64,000 bases of DNA, taken from NCBI RefSeq assembly GCF_002564105.1, contig NZ_PDBX01000001.1:310001-374000 (forward strand), written 5' to 3'. Source of the DNA: Collimonas sp. PA-H2. GTDB taxonomy: Bacteria; Pseudomonadota; Gammaproteobacteria; Burkholderiales; Burkholderiaceae_D. Made by a program: the position numbers and the translations under genes. Shown here piece by piece: positions 1 through 10,288 of the stretch (its first letter is position 1; each line of letters opens with the position of its first letter). The notes beneath the pieces are model-generated. The model saw nothing but the letters and a program-made list of their open reading frames with translations, had not been told where the DNA came from and did no database searches.

Positions 1-299
1 ATGCGGAAATATTCCATGGTGCGCGCCAGCGCGAAGGAATTCGGCGGGATGATGCAGACGTCGCCGCTGAAATCGACAAACGATTTCTCGTCGAAATTCT
101 TGGGATCGACGATGGTCGAGTTGATGTTGGTGAAAATCTTGAATTCGTTGGCGCAGCGGATATCGTAGCCGTAAGACGAGGTGCCGTAAGACACGATCTT
201 CTGGCCGTTGGCCTCGCGCACCTGGCCGGGCTCGAAAGGCTCGATCATGCCGGTTTCCTGCGCCATGCGGCGTATCCATTTGTCGGATTTAATCGTCAT
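1..299 (-). CDS. dcd: dCTP deaminase, C-terminal part outside the window
   Basis: Translating the minus strand from the ATG at 297-299 gives a protein beginning [19 protein letters not shown], then [21 protein letters not shown] and, later, [20 protein letters not shown]. This is the N-terminal half of bacterial dCTP deaminase, which converts dCTP to dUTP for thymidylate synthesis. About 99 of the usual roughly 188 residues are present; the rest lies left of position 1. The catalytic glutamate region falls outside the window. The [10 protein letters not shown] signature makes the family call firm. Confidence 0.9.
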   Translation of the reverse strand, partial: MTIKSDKWIRRMAQETGMIEPFEPGQVREANGQKIVSYGTSSYGYDIRCANEFKIFTNINSTIVDPKNFDEKSFVDFSGDVCIIPPNSFALARTMEYFR

Positions 300-410
300 T
301 GTCTTCTATCAATCAGTTGGTTTAGGTATATATTTTGCGCAATTTTACGCCAAATAGCCTTTAAAACGGCTATCTCGCCGGCTTCGCTTCAATCCTTGCA
401 ATTTTCCAGG

Positions 411-3400
411 CTAGCGCTGCATGGTTTCCCACACTTTTTGCAAGCGCTTGGCCGAGACCGGCATCGGCGTCTTCAGCTCCTGCGCAAACAGCGAGACCCG
501 CAACTCCTCCAGCAGCCAGCGGAATTCGTTCATCTTCGGATCGGAATTCTTGCTGCCACGGTCTTTTTGCGCCCGTTGCCAGGGTGTGGCGACTTGTAGC
601 CATTCCGTCAACAAGCGTCCATCGCGGGTCGGATCGGCCCTTAATTTCTCCAGCCTGACGTTAACCGCCTTCAGGTAGCGCGGGAAATGCGTCAGGTTGG
701 CGTAGTCGTTGTCGGCGATAAAACGCTTGCCGACCAGCGCCTGCAATTGCGACTGGATGTCGGCCACCGCCTGCGCATGGCCCTTGGCGCCCTGCAGTCT
801 CTTTGGCAAGCCGTGGTATTCCGCCAGGATCAGGCCCGCCAGACGGGCGATTTCATTGCATAGCAAACCCAGGCGCGACTTGCCTTCATCCTTGCGCTGA
901 GCGAACTGTTCCGCATTCCGGGGCAAGGGCATTTGCAGGCAGGCGCGTTCCAGTCCGGCGGAAATGATCTGGTCGCGCAACTCTTCCTGCGACCCCAGGG
1001 CCATGAACTGCATCCCCATCTGCTGCAAGCCCGGAATATTCTTTTCCAGGAATTTCAGCTGCTCTTTCAGCTGCAAGGCAAACAGGCGGCGCAAGCCGAG
1101 GCGGTGGATGCGTGCCGCTTCGTTAGGATCGTCGAATACTTCGAGATCGCAATGGCTCGCCTTGTCCACCAGCGCCGGGAAACCGATCAAGGTCTGCTTG
1201 CCCTGCTGGATTTCCAGCAGCTCCGGCAGTTCGCCGAAAGTCCAACTGGTCAGCATGCTGTACTGGCCGGCCGGCTTGGCTGGCGCAGCGTCCGCTCCTT
1301 TGGCGGCGGGCTTGCCAAGGCCAGTTTTCTGCACCCCCTGCTGCGCCGATACTTGTGCTGATACCTGCGCCACATCACTGGCCACCGCCGTGTTTTCCGC
1401 CAGCTTCTGGAAACTCTCGCGCGCCTGCCCGCCAAACTCATCCTGCAAGGACGACAGATTGCGTCCCATATCCAGCTGGCGGCCATGCTCGTCGACGATC
1501 TTGAAGTTCATCGAATGATGGGCCGGCAAGGTTTCCAGCTTGAAGTCCGTGCTGCGGGCAATCACCGTGGTTTCGCTGCGGATATCCGCCATCAGCGCAT
1601 CCAGCAGATTGCCGTGGCCGAACACGTGGCGAGCCTGGATGCGTTCGCAGAAGCCGGCCGCATAGTCAGGCAAAGGCACGCAATTGCGGCGGATTTTCTG
1701 CGGCAGGGATTTCAGCAGCAGATGGACTTTTTCCTTCAGCATGCCGGCCACCAGCCAGTCGCAGCGGTCGGCATACACCTGGTTGAGCGCATACAGCGGC
1801 ACCGTCAGGGTGACGCCGTCGCGCGGCGTGCCAGGTTCGAAGTGATACGACAGAACCATCTCGATGCCGGCCACCCGCATCACTTTCGGGAACAGTTCAG
1901 TCGTGATCCCGGCCGCCTCGTGCCGCATCAGCTCGTCGCGGTTGAGGAACAGCAGCTTGGGCGTCTGCAGGCTGACGTCCTTGTGCCATTTTTCAAAGCT
2001 GATGCCGTTGCAAATATCGGCCGGCAGCAGCTTGTCATAGAACGCCGCGATCAGTTCATCATCCACCAGCACGTCGAGACGGCGCGACTTGTGCTCCAGG
2101 TTCTCGATCTCGCGGATCAGTTTCTGGTTGTGGGCGAAGAACGGCGCGCGGGTATCGAACTCGCCGCCGACCAGTGCGTCGCGGATGAAGATTTCGCGCG
2201 CTTCGGCCGGATTGATCAGGCCGAAATTGATGCGCCGCTGGCTGTACACCACCAGCCCGTACAAGGTGGCGCGCTCGGACGCCGACACTTGCGCCGTGCG
2301 CTTTTCCCAGCGCGGCTCGCCATACGACTTCTTCAGCAGATGGGCGCCGACCTTTTCCAGCCACTCCGGCTGGATCTGGGCGATGCAGCGCGCGTACAGA
2401 CGGCTGGTGTCGACCAGCTCGGCCGCCATCACCCATTTGCCCGCCTTCTTCAACAGATGCGAACCTGGCCACAGGTAGAACTTGATGGCGCGCGCGCCGA
2501 GGTAATGCGGATCGTCGTCAGCCTTGAAGCCGACGTTGCCCAGCAAGCCGGTGAGCAAGGCGCAGTGCAATTGCTCGTAGGTGGCCGGCGCTTCGTTGAG
2601 GCGCCAGCCCTGCTCGCGCACGATCGTCAGCAGCTGCGAATGGACGTCGCGCCATTCCCGCAGCCGCAGCTGCGAGAGGAAATTGGCGCGGCAGTTATCC
2701 ATCAGCTGGCGATTGGTTTTCTTGTGTTCGATGGCGTCTTCAAACCATTTCCAGATCTTCAGGTAGCTGAGGAATTCGGATTTTTCATCGGCGAATTTCT
2801 TGTGCGCCAGGTCAGCCGCGCCCTGCGCTTCCATCGGGCGATCGCGTGGATCCTGCACCGACAGCGCCGCTGCGATGATCAGCATCTCGCTCAGGCAGAC
2901 ATTGTCCAGCGCCGCCAGGATCATGCGGCCGACGCGCGGATCCAGCGGCAGCTTGGCCAGCTGGCGCCCGGTCTTGGTCAGCAGGTTGTTGTCGTCCACC
3001 GCGCCCAGCTCTTGCAGCAGCTGGTAGCCGTCGGCGATGGCGCGGCCCGGCGGCGGTTCGATGAAGGGGAAGGTTTCGACATCGGTCAGGTGCAGCGATT
3101 TCATGCGCAAGATGACCGAGGCCAGCGACGAGCGCAGGATTTCCGGCTCGGTAAACTTCGGCCGCTGCAGGTAGTCCTGCTCTTCATACAGGCGGATGCA
3201 GACGCCCGCTGCCACCCGGCCGCAACGACCGGCGCGCTGGTTAGCGGCTGACTGCGCGATCGGCTCGATCTGCAGCTGCTCGACCTTGTTCCTGTAGCTG
3301 TAGCGTTTTACGCGCGCCAGGCCGGCGTCCACCACGTAGCGGATACCCGGCACGGTGAGCGAGGTTTCAGCGACGTTGGTAGCCAGCACGATGCGGCGCG

Positions 3401-4370
3401 CGTTGGACGCCTTGAACACCCGCTCCTGCTCCTGCGCCGAGAGGCGCGCAAACAAAGGCAAGATTTCGACGTGGGCTGGATGGTGCTTGCGCAGCGCTTC
3501 GGCGGCGTCGCGGATTTCGCGTTCGCCCGGCAGGAACACCAGCACGTCGCCGGAACCGATGCGCGCCAGCTCGTCGACGGCGTCGACCACGGCATCCATC
3601 AGATCGCGCTGCTCGCGGTCGCGCTGGGCCGCGCTTTGCGGCGCATTCGGCTTGGCTGCGGCAGCCGTATTGGCTGGGTTGACGCCGCTGCGGTCGGCAT
3701 TGTCGACCGGACGGTAGCGCACTTCGACTTCATACAGGCGGCCGGAGACCTCGATCACCGGCGCCGGCTTGTCGGCGCTGCCGAAATGGCGCGCAAAGCG
3801 GTCGGCATCGATGGTGGCCGAGGTGATGATGACTTTCAGATCAGGCCGCTTGGGCAGCAGCTGCTTCAGGTAACCCAGCAGGAAATCGATGTTCAGGCTA
3901 CGTTCATGCGCCTCATCGATGATGATGGTGTCGTACTGCCACAGCAAGGGATCGGTCTGGGTCTCGGCCAGCAGGATGCCGTCGGTCATCAGCTTGATCC
4001 AGGCGCCCTTGGTCAGGGTGTCGTTGAAACGCACCTTGTAGCCGACGTGCTCGCCCAGCGGCGAATTGAGTTCCTGCGCGATGCGCTTGGCGGTCGAGGA
4101 AGCGGCAATCCGGCGCGGCTGGGTATGGCCGATCATGCCGTGCAGGCCGCGGCCCAGCTCCAGGCAGATCTTCGGCAGCTGGGTGGTCTTGCCGGAGCCG
4201 GTCTCGCCGCAGACGATGATGACCTGGTTGGCGCTCAGGGCGGCAGAGATTTCCGCACGCTTTCCTGAAACCGGCAGTTCCTCGGGGAAGACGATGGTCG
4301 GCAAGGGATTGCGTTGCGGAGCCGGCATTTCGCGCGAGCGCGGTGATTTGATGGATTCTGGTGTTGACAT
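411..4370 (-). CDS. hrpA: ATP-dependent RNA helicase HrpA
   Basis: A protein of about 1319 residues, close to the usual HrpA length of about 1300. It is a DEAH-box helicase: Walker A GETGSGKT lies near residues 55-62, DEAH near 152-155, SAT near 184, and NVAETSLTVPG and QRAGRCGR follow in the second RecA domain. The rest is the helicase-associated domains and the long C-terminal DUF3418-type region. HrpA acts on ribosome-bound mRNA, notably on stalled or collided ribosomes. The reading frame stays open to 4460. I chose the ATG at 4370 (MSTPESIKSP) because it gives the family length, although no strong ribosome-binding site precedes it; the ATG at 4328 is an alternative. Confidence 0.93.
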   Translation of the reverse strand: MSTPESIKSPRSREMPAPQRNPLPTIVFPEELPVSGKRAEISAALSANQVIIVCGETGSGKTTQLPKICLELGRGLHGMIGHTQPRRIAASSTAKRIAQELNSPLGEHVGYKVRFNDTLTKGAWIKLMTDGILLAETQTDPLLWQYDTIIIDEAHERSLNIDFLLGYLKQLLPKRPDLKVIITSATIDADRFARHFGSADKPAPVIEVSGRLYEVEVRYRPVDNADRSGVNPANTAAAAKPNAPQSAAQRDREQRDLMDAVVDAVDELARIGSGDVLVFLPGEREIRDAAEALRKHHPAHVEILPLFARLSAQEQERVFKASNARRIVLATNVAETSLTVPGIRYVVDAGLARVKRYSYRNKVEQLQIEPIAQSAANQRAGRCGRVAAGVCIRLYEEQDYLQRPKFTEPEILRSSLASVILRMKSLHLTDVETFPFIEPPPGRAIADGYQLLQELGAVDDNNLLTKTGRQLAKLPLDPRVGRMILAALDNVCLSEMLIIAAALSVQDPRDRPMEAQGAADLAHKKFADEKSEFLSYLKIWKWFEDAIEHKKTNRQLMDNCRANFLSQLRLREWRDVHSQLLTIVREQGWRLNEAPATYEQLHCALLTGLLGNVGFKADDDPHYLGARAIKFYLWPGSHLLKKAGKWVMAAELVDTSRLYARCIAQIQPEWLEKVGAHLLKKSYGEPRWEKRTAQVSASERATLYGLVVYSQRRINFGLINPAEAREIFIRDALVGGEFDTRAPFFAHNQKLIREIENLEHKSRRLDVLVDDELIAAFYDKLLPADICNGISFEKWHKDVSLQTPKLLFLNRDELMRHEAAGITTELFPKVMRVAGIEMVLSYHFEPGTPRDGVTLTVPLYALNQVYADRCDWLVAGMLKEKVHLLLKSLPQKIRRNCVPLPDYAAGFCERIQARHVFGHGNLLDALMADIRSETTVIARSTDFKLETLPAHHSMNFKIVDEHGRQLDMGRNLSSLQDEFGGQARESFQKLAENTAVASDVAQVSAQVSAQQGVQKTGLGKPAAKGADAAPAKPAGQYSMLTSWTFGELPELLEIQQGKQTLIGFPALVDKASHCDLEVFDDPNEAARIHRLGLRRLFALQLKEQLKFLEKNIPGLQQMGMQFMALGSQEELRDQIISAGLERACLQMPLPRNAEQFAQRKDEGKSRLGLLCNEIARLAGLILAEYHGLPKRLQGAKGHAQAVADIQSQLQALVGKRFIADNDYANLTHFPRYLKAVNVRLEKLRADPTRDGRLLTEWLQVATPWQRAQKDRGSKNSDPKMNEFRWLLEELRVSLFAQELKTPMPVSAKRLQKVWETMQR

Positions 4371-4605
4371 GAGGATGGGATTATACAGAGCGTCATCCAC
4401 GGATGAGCATCTTATAGAGGCGCCGGCGGCGGATGCCTCCACGCCTGTCGATTCAGGCATTGCGCCAGGTAAATTCTTGCTGGCAAAACAACAGCAATAT
4501 GCTAACCTAAATTTCTCGGGAGTAACAGCAATTATCCCGACATCAATGCGTTCGCACTAGCTGGATTCTGTTTTCCAACCACTCTTACCGTGACGGAATG
4601 ACTAC

Positions 4606-4839
4606 ATGAAGACTATCCTGATGCTCGCCTTTGCCCTGCCGCTTTTGTCTGCATGCGCAAGCAGCAGCCCCACGGACGCCGACGAGGCGGCCAATGCCGA
4701 GCCCAAGCAATACGTCACCGGCTCGATCATTCCCACGCATGCCAGGAAGGCCAGCAGCGACCAGGATAGTCAGCCACTACTGCCCGCCAACTACGGGAGC
4801 AGCATGACGCCTTTCCCTGCCGGCGGAAAAACGCGCTGA
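4606..4839 (+). CDS. small putative lipoprotein
   Basis: A 77-residue protein with a short hydrophobic N-terminus (MKTILMLAFALPLLSACASS) ending in a lipobox LSAC, so it is probably lipidated at Cys17 and held in the membrane facing the periplasm. The mature part is short, polar and low in complexity, with no recognisable domain. A weak purine-rich site (CGGAATG) precedes the ATG. It is convergent with the phosphoesterase gene, whose stop lies 11 bases downstream. Function unknown. Confidence 0.6.
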   Translation: MKTILMLAFALPLLSACASSSPTDADEAANAEPKQYVTGSIIPTHARKASSDQDSQPLLPANYGSSMTPFPAGGKTR

Positions 4840-4849
4840 ACGGCGCCAT

Positions 4850-6271
4850 TCAAGAATTGACCTTGGTCGGTCGGCGCTTGAAGAAATCCACCGCATGCTG
4901 GCGCGTCTGGATCTTGGTCAGCGTGGCGCCAGGATCGAGGCCGAAACGCCGCGCCGAGCCGCTCACCAGGCTTTTCTGCAAATCGTTGAGCGGCGTTGAC
5001 GGCGGCGGCGCCAGCCAGTTTGCAGCCGGGGCGGCAATTTGCGGCAGGTCGGTGCGCGGCGCAGCCAGCGTCAATACCTGTTCCAGCGTCGGCGCGGCGG
5101 CAATGCGCTTGCTCGGCAACATGTCTGCCGCCGCTATGCCGATCCAGTCGCGCAAGGTCGCCAGTATCGAGGTGTGGTCGCAAGGAACGCCCGTGGCGGA
5201 GCGGAACACCGTGCCCGCGGCGATATAGGGCGAGACCAGCACCGCCGGCACGCGCACGCCGAAACGGTCGAAGCCGAAACCGGCATCGCCAGGCGCGCTG
5301 GCGGCATCCGGCGCCTGCGCAGCGGCCGGCGGCAGCACATGATCGTAGCAACCGCCGTGCTCGTCATAGGTAATGATCAACAGAGTCCTGTTCCAGCCCG
5401 GCGATGTGCTGACTGCCGTCCAGATGTCGTGCAGGAACGCCTCGCCCGCCTGGATATCGTGCGGCGGGTGCTGGTCGTTCGGTTCCAGCAGGAAGCAGGG
5501 CTCGATGAAACTGTAGGCCGGCAGCGTATCGCTGGCGCAGGCGTCGACAAACTCCGTAAACCGGCTGAAATGCGCGTTCAGCAGCGGGTCCCACAGCTTG
5601 GGAAACATGGTGCGCGTCAGCGACGGCGTCAACAGCGTATTGCTGTATACCGACCAGCTGCTGCCTATCGCTTGCAGCACGTTGTAGATGGTCGGCACGT
5701 CCCATTGAAACGGATCCGGCGGGCTGCCGTTGTTGATACGGCCGTTGGAAGTGCCGGCGTGCGCGAAGGCGCGGTTCGGCCAAGTCTGGCTGGGCACCGA
5801 TGCGAACCAGGCGTCGGATACCGCGTATTGCCGCGCCAGCGCCGCCAGCACCGGTATCTGGGCGCAATCGTGGCATTGCATGATCTGGCTCGCGTCCGTG
5901 GTCGTCGTGGTGGCGTAATTGACGACGAAGCCTTGCATCGGCCAGGACGGCGCGGCGGCTGCGCCCTGCGGGCCGTACAGCTGATAAGTCACGTTATCGA
6001 AGGTTTCCTCAGGGTCGGGATCGGGTATGGTGCCGCTGCTCGAGCCGCGCCCGACCAGCGCCTTTTGCGGCGGATCGCCGCCAAAATAGCCTGAATTCAC
6101 CGGATTCCACATATCTGCATGCAGGCCGTCGAACTGTTTGGCGCTTGCGTTCGGCAAAACCATTGCCGGCGAACTGCCGTTCGCATACAGCCAGCCCAGC
6201 ATATTGTCGAGAGAGCGGTTTTCGAGCATGACCACGACAATGTGCTCGACCTGCGGCAAGATCTTTCCCAT
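4850..6271 (-). CDS. phosphoesterase / phospholipase C family protein
   Basis: A 473-residue member of the phosphoesterase family that includes bacterial phospholipase C and acid phosphatase AcpA. The N-terminus has HIVVVMLENRSLDNMLGW (residues about 10-27), the metal-binding signature of the family. TWPNRAFAHAGTSNG and TYDEHGGCYDHVLPP, both typical of these hydrolases, follow. The frame is open far upstream, but the ATG at 6271 has an AAAGGAG site six bases before it, whereas the ATG at 6277 overlaps that site. I see no clear signal peptide, unlike classical secreted PlcN/PlcH. The substrate (phospholipid or other phosphomonoester/diester) cannot be told from sequence. Confidence 0.85.
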   Translation of the reverse strand: MGKILPQVEHIVVVMLENRSLDNMLGWLYANGSSPAMVLPNASAKQFDGLHADMWNPVNSGYFGGDPPQKALVGRGSSSGTIPDPDPEETFDNVTYQLYGPQGAAAAPSWPMQGFVVNYATTTTTDASQIMQCHDCAQIPVLAALARQYAVSDAWFASVPSQTWPNRAFAHAGTSNGRINNGSPPDPFQWDVPTIYNVLQAIGSSWSVYSNTLLTPSLTRTMFPKLWDPLLNAHFSRFTEFVDACASDTLPAYSFIEPCFLLEPNDQHPPHDIQAGEAFLHDIWTAVSTSPGWNRTLLIITYDEHGGCYDHVLPPAAAQAPDAASAPGDAGFGFDRFGVRVPAVLVSPYIAAGTVFRSATGVPCDHTSILATLRDWIGIAAADMLPSKRIAAAPTLEQVLTLAAPRTDLPQIAAPAANWLAPPPSTPLNDLQKSLVSGSARRFGLDPGATLTKIQTRQHAVDFFKRRPTKVNS

Positions 6272-6598
6272 AAGCATCTCCTTTGGGAAAAGTGTAGTAC
6301 GGCCACGGCGAAGATCAAGCAAACAGCACCTCCAGGCTGCGGCACCTGACATAAACAACAGTCGTCTTGATGCAATTTCGACATCGAATGCAGGCGCGGC
6401 TGGCGCCGCATGGCGTAAATCAGCCATGACGCCATCCGCAACGCGGGCGCCGGAAGCGTCAGCCGCGCTGTTACATACGTTATAATCGCGGGTTATTGGA
6501 AGCAAATGCTGCCCGCACAGCGGCAGTAGCCACGCTTGCCGTTTTCCCGTATCTCTATTTATCAAGGCAGGCGGCCGAGATCGCCTGAACCACGCATC

Positions 6599-8287
6599 AT
6601 GCAAGAACCCGTTTCCGAGCAGCCGGACCTGACCGGCGCTGACGCTGGCGCGGCCGATAGCGCCGACCTCATCGCCCACAATGTCTCCGTCGAACAGATC
6701 GCCAGCGAAGTGGCGCGCCGCCGCACCTTTGGCATCATTTCCCACCCGGACGCCGGCAAAACCACGCTGACCGAGAAACTGCTGCTGTTTTCCGGTGCGA
6801 TCCAGCTGGCCGGCACCGTCAAGGGCCGCAAGAGCGGCCGCCATGCGACTTCGGACTGGATGGACATCGAAAAGCAGCGCGGCATTTCGGTCGCCAGCTC
6901 GGTCATGCAGTTCGAGTACCGCGACCACGTGGTCAACCTGCTCGACACCCCGGGCCACCAGGACTTCTCGGAAGATACCTACCGCGTGCTGACCGCGGTC
7001 GACTCGGCGCTGATGGTGATCGACGCCGCCAAGGGCGTGGAAACCCAGACCATCAAGCTGCTCAACGTCTGCCGCATGCGCAACACGCCGATCATCACGC
7101 TGATGAACAAGATGGACCGCGAAACCCGCGATCCGCTGGAATTGCTGGACGAGCTGGAATCGGTGCTGAAGATCCAGTGCGCGCCGGTGACCTGGCCGAT
7201 CGGCATGGGCAAGACTTTCCGCGGCGTGTATCACCTGCTGCGCGACGAGATCTTGCTGTTCGCGGCCGGCAGCGATAAGGCTGACCAGACTTTTGAAGTC
7301 ATCAAGGGCATCGACAATCCGCGCCTGGATGAAATGTTCCCGCGCGAAATCGAACAGCTGCGCATGGAAGTCGAACTGGTGCACGGCGCCTCCCATCCTT
7401 TCGACCAGGAAGCTTTCCTGGCCGGCGTGCAGACCCCGGTCTTCTTCGGCTCCGCCATCAACAACTTCGGCATCCGCGAAATCCTCAATGCGCTGATCGA
7501 CTGGGCGCAACCGCCAGGCTCGCGCGACGCCACCGTGCGCACGGTGGAGCCGAAGGAAGCCAATTTTTCCGGTTTCGTCTTCAAGATCCAGGCCAATATG
7601 GACCCGGCCCACCGCGACCGCATCGCTTTCCTGCGCGTCTGCTCTGGCCACTTCCAGCGCGGCATGAAGATCAAGCACCTACGCCTGAACCGCGAAATCA
7701 AGGTCTCCAGCGTGGTGACCTTCATGGCGTCCAGCCGCGAGCAGGTGGAAGAAGCCTACGCCGGCGACATCATCGGCTTGCCGAACCATGGCAACATGCA
7801 GATCGGCGACAGCTTCTCCGAAGGCGAACTGCTGCAGTTCACCGGCATCCCCTACTTCGCGCCGGACTTTTTCCGCTCGGTGCGGATCCGCAATCCGCTC
7901 AAGATCAAGCAGCTGCACAAAGGCTTGCAGCAGCTCGGCGAAGAAGGCGCGATCCAGGTGTTCAAGCCGGTCACCAGCAGCGACCTGGTGCTGGGCGGGG
8001 TCGGCGTGCTGCAGTTTGAAGTGGTCGCCAGCCGCCTGCTCAACGAGTATGGCGTCGACGCCGTGTTCGAAGGCACCAGCATCAGCAGCGCACGCTGGAT
8101 CACCTGCGACGACAAGAAGATCCTGGCCGATTTCGAAAAATCCACGGCCGGCAACAATCTCGCTTACGATGCCGCCGGCAACCTGGCTTACCTGGCCACT
8201 TCCGGCGTCAACCTGCGCCTGACGCAGGAACGCTGGCCGCAGGTGGTGTTCCATGAAACGCGGGAGCATGCGGTCAAGCTGGGCTAA
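6599..8287 (+). CDS. prfC: peptide chain release factor 3
   Basis: A 562-residue translational GTPase. The G1 loop HPDAGKTT lies at about residues 49-56, G3 DTPGH at 116-120 and G4 NKMD at 170-173, followed by the EF-Tu-like domain 2 and the RF3 C-terminal domain. RF3 removes RF1 and RF2 from the ribosome after peptide release. The frame is open from 6536; I chose the ATG at 6599 ([10 protein letters not shown]), which still leaves an N-terminal extension of about 35 residues compared with E. coli RF3. A strong terminator follows the stop. Confidence 0.93.
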   Translation: MQEPVSEQPDLTGADAGAADSADLIAHNVSVEQIASEVARRRTFGIISHPDAGKTTLTEKLLLFSGAIQLAGTVKGRKSGRHATSDWMDIEKQRGISVASSVMQFEYRDHVVNLLDTPGHQDFSEDTYRVLTAVDSALMVIDAAKGVETQTIKLLNVCRMRNTPIITLMNKMDRETRDPLELLDELESVLKIQCAPVTWPIGMGKTFRGVYHLLRDEILLFAAGSDKADQTFEVIKGIDNPRLDEMFPREIEQLRMEVELVHGASHPFDQEAFLAGVQTPVFFGSAINNFGIREILNALIDWAQPPGSRDATVRTVEPKEANFSGFVFKIQANMDPAHRDRIAFLRVCSGHFQRGMKIKHLRLNREIKVSSVVTFMASSREQVEEAYAGDIIGLPNHGNMQIGDSFSEGELLQFTGIPYFAPDFFRSVRIRNPLKIKQLHKGLQQLGEEGAIQVFKPVTSSDLVLGGVGVLQFEVVASRLLNEYGVDAVFEGTSISSARWITCDDKKILADFEKSTAGNNLAYDAAGNLAYLATSGVNLRLTQERWPQVVFHETREHAVKLG

Positions 8288-8306
8288 GCCGGCAAGCTGC
8301 AGATGT

Positions 8307-8340
8307 AAAAAAAGGAGATGCGATTGCATCTCCTTTTTTA
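8307..8340 (+). terminator. intrinsic terminator after prfC, probably bidirectional
   Basis: A perfect hairpin: GGAGATGC (8314-8321), loop GATT, GCATCTCC (8326-8333), with an A run before and a T run after. It lies between convergent prfC and dctA. The flanking A and T runs would let it stop transcription from either side, although dctA ends 55 bases further on. Confidence 0.9.
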
Positions 8341-8394
8341 TTTCTGGAATCCGGCGTAGGCGTAGCGTGGGCGTCAATGCCCACGCTGCCTGGT

Positions 8395-9723
8395 TTACGA
8401 ATGCTCGCGCTGGTCGGCCTGCGCCACCGCCGCATCATGCGCAACCAGTTCTTGCTCTGCATCCACTGCCTTGCCGTCCAGCTGGCGGTGCAGCTGCTGC
8501 TCATCCAGCTCGCCGGTCCATTTCGCCACCACCAGCGTCGCCACGCCATTGCCGATAGTGTTGGTCAGGGCCCGCGCTTCCGACATGAAGCGGTCGATGC
8601 CAAGGATCAGCGCCAGGCCCGCGACCGGCACGTGGCCGACTGCGGATAGGGTCGCTGCCAGCACGATGAAGCCGCTGCCGGTGACGCCTGCAGCGCCCTT
8701 AGAAGTCAGCAGCAAGACCGCCAACAGGGTCAACTGCTGCATCAGCGACATCGGCGTATCGGTCGCCTGGGCGATGAATATCGCGGCCATGGTCAGATAG
8801 ATCGAGGTACCGTCCAGGTTGAAGGAATAGCCGGTAGGGATCACCAGGCCGACCACCGACTTCTTGGCGCCCAGGTTTTCCAGTTTCCCCATCAGGCGCG
8901 GCAGCACCGATTCCGACGACGAGGTGCCGAGCACGATCAGCAGTTCTTCCTTGATGTACTTGACGAACTTCCAGACGCTGAAGCCGTGCACCCTGGCGAC
9001 CACGCCCAGCACGCCGAAGATGAACAGCAGGCAGGTCAGGTAGAACGCGCCCATCAGCTGACCCAGCGACAGCAGCGAACCGACACCGTATTTGCCGATG
9101 GTGAAAGCCATCGCGCCAAAGGCGCCGATCGGTGCGACCTTCATGATCAGGCCGACCATGCCGAACAGCACATGCGAGAATTTTTCGATGAAATCGAACA
9201 CCAGCGTGCCGCGGCCGCCGAATTTATGCAGCGAGAAGCCAAACAGTATCGCAATCAGCAGCACTTGCAGGATCTCGTTCTTGGCAAAGGCGTCGACAAA
9301 GCTGCCTGGAATGATGTGGAAGAAGAAATCGACCGTCGATTCCATCTTGCCGGGACCGGTATAGGCAGCGAGGCTCTTGGTGTCCAGTGTGGTGAGATCG
9401 ATGTGCATGCCGGTGCCTGGATGCCAGACGTTAACCACGACCATGCCCAGGATCAGCGCCACCGTGCTCATGATTTCAAAGTACAACAGGGCCAGGCCGC
9501 CGGTCTTGCCGACCTTCTTCATGTCTTCCATGCCGGCGATGCCGATCACCACGGTACAGAAAATCACCGGAGCGATGATCATCTTGATCAATTTGATGAA
9601 ACCGTCGCCGAGCGGTTTCATGGCCGCCCCGGTTTCCGGATAGAGATGCCCCAGCACGACGCCGATCACGATGGCGGTCAATACCTGTACATAGAGTGAT
9701 TTGTAGAACGCTGGTTTTGCCAT
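8395..9723 (-). CDS. dctA: C4-dicarboxylate transport protein DctA
   Basis: A 442-residue DAACS-family symporter that imports succinate, fumarate and malate with cations across the inner membrane. Visible family features are the N-terminal membrane segments ([16 protein letters not shown]), the serine-rich re-entrant segment near [13 protein letters not shown], and the transport core with [17 protein letters not shown] and [29 protein letters not shown] ribosome-binding site precedes the ATG. The gene stands alone, facing away from the ketone-body genes. No sigma-54 promoter of the kind used by DctBD-controlled dctA genes was evident upstream. Confidence 0.93.
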   Translation of the reverse strand: MAKPAFYKSLYVQVLTAIVIGVVLGHLYPETGAAMKPLGDGFIKLIKMIIAPVIFCTVVIGIAGMEDMKKVGKTGGLALLYFEIMSTVALILGMVVVNVWHPGTGMHIDLTTLDTKSLAAYTGPGKMESTVDFFFHIIPGSFVDAFAKNEILQVLLIAILFGFSLHKFGGRGTLVFDFIEKFSHVLFGMVGLIMKVAPIGAFGAMAFTIGKYGVGSLLSLGQLMGAFYLTCLLFIFGVLGVVARVHGFSVWKFVKYIKEELLIVLGTSSSESVLPRLMGKLENLGAKKSVVGLVIPTGYSFNLDGTSIYLTMAAIFIAQATDTPMSLMQQLTLLAVLLLTSKGAAGVTGSGFIVLAATLSAVGHVPVAGLALILGIDRFMSEARALTNTIGNGVATLVVAKWTGELDEQQLHRQLDGKAVDAEQELVAHDAAVAQADQREHS

Positions 9724-9966
9724 TTTTTGTCCTCTCCGATTAGATTACGTTCTTTTTAGAATATCGCCGCTGCCGAGATGACGGCGCCGGCGTTGATCTT
9801 ACTGCCTTGCTGCTTATCTTGTTGCGGGCACTGCTGTATTTTTGAGCCATCGATCCGCCAGCGCATCCTCCCCGACACCTGAAACCGAAAGATGGAAAAA
9901 AGAGCGCAACTTTATCTGATAACGCTACCACCGCTCAAGTTATTATTTAAGCGCATCGGCAGGAAA

Positions 9967-10037
9967 TTGCATTTTGTGCAATCATCTTGCAGTGCACAAC
10001 TTGAAACGGCGACAGTGAATATAATTGCATTCTGTGC
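9967..10037. promoter_or_regulatory. repeated TTGCATTYTGTGC motif with inverted repeats in the dctA/adc intergenic region
   Basis: The 565-base gap between divergent dctA (start 9723) and the acetoacetate decarboxylase gene (start 10289) has no convincing gene. It contains a 13-base direct repeat, TTGCATTTTGTGC at 9967-9979 and TTGCATTCTGTGC at 10025-10037, 58 bases apart. The first copy also forms TTGCA-N5-TGCAA (9967-9981) and one arm of TTGTGCA-N12-TGCACAA (9974-9999). Such spaced repeats look like binding sites of a transcription factor. Which of the two genes they control is unknown. Confidence 0.45.
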
Positions 10038-10288
10038 TGTATTGCTCTTCAAGTAAATTCCCGCATGAGATATTTGCCAAACGGGACTTGAGATAGTCTT
10101 GTCACAATGTGTGTGTATCTTGGGCCGTGGAGGCGCATATGTTCAATTTCAATTTAAGCAAGCTGCAATCGTGCTGTGCAACCGTAAACCGGCGCGCCGC
10201 GGGAGATGGAAAGTAATGGCAACCTTTCGCTTGTTCAAGCTGTCTCAGACAAGCCGTACAGCAGGTCTTTTCATAACGAGGAAGATAT

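Noticed and set aside
1485..3251. Long plus-strand open frame of 588 codons opposite hrpA
   Set aside because: It is the complement of hrpA, rich in Gln, Arg and His as expected from an antisense frame in GC-rich DNA, and matches no family.
6272..7678. Upstream extension of the phosphoesterase frame through prfC
   Set aside because: The extension is antisense to prfC; a strong ribosome-binding site and the family N-terminus place the start at 6271.
9740..9931. 63-codon minus-strand frame upstream of dctA
   Set aside because: No credible start signal or family; it lies in the dctA leader region.
9724..9960. Sigma-54 promoter for dctA
   Set aside because: No GG-N10-GC pattern resembling TGGCAC-N5-TTGC was found on the minus strand upstream of dctA.
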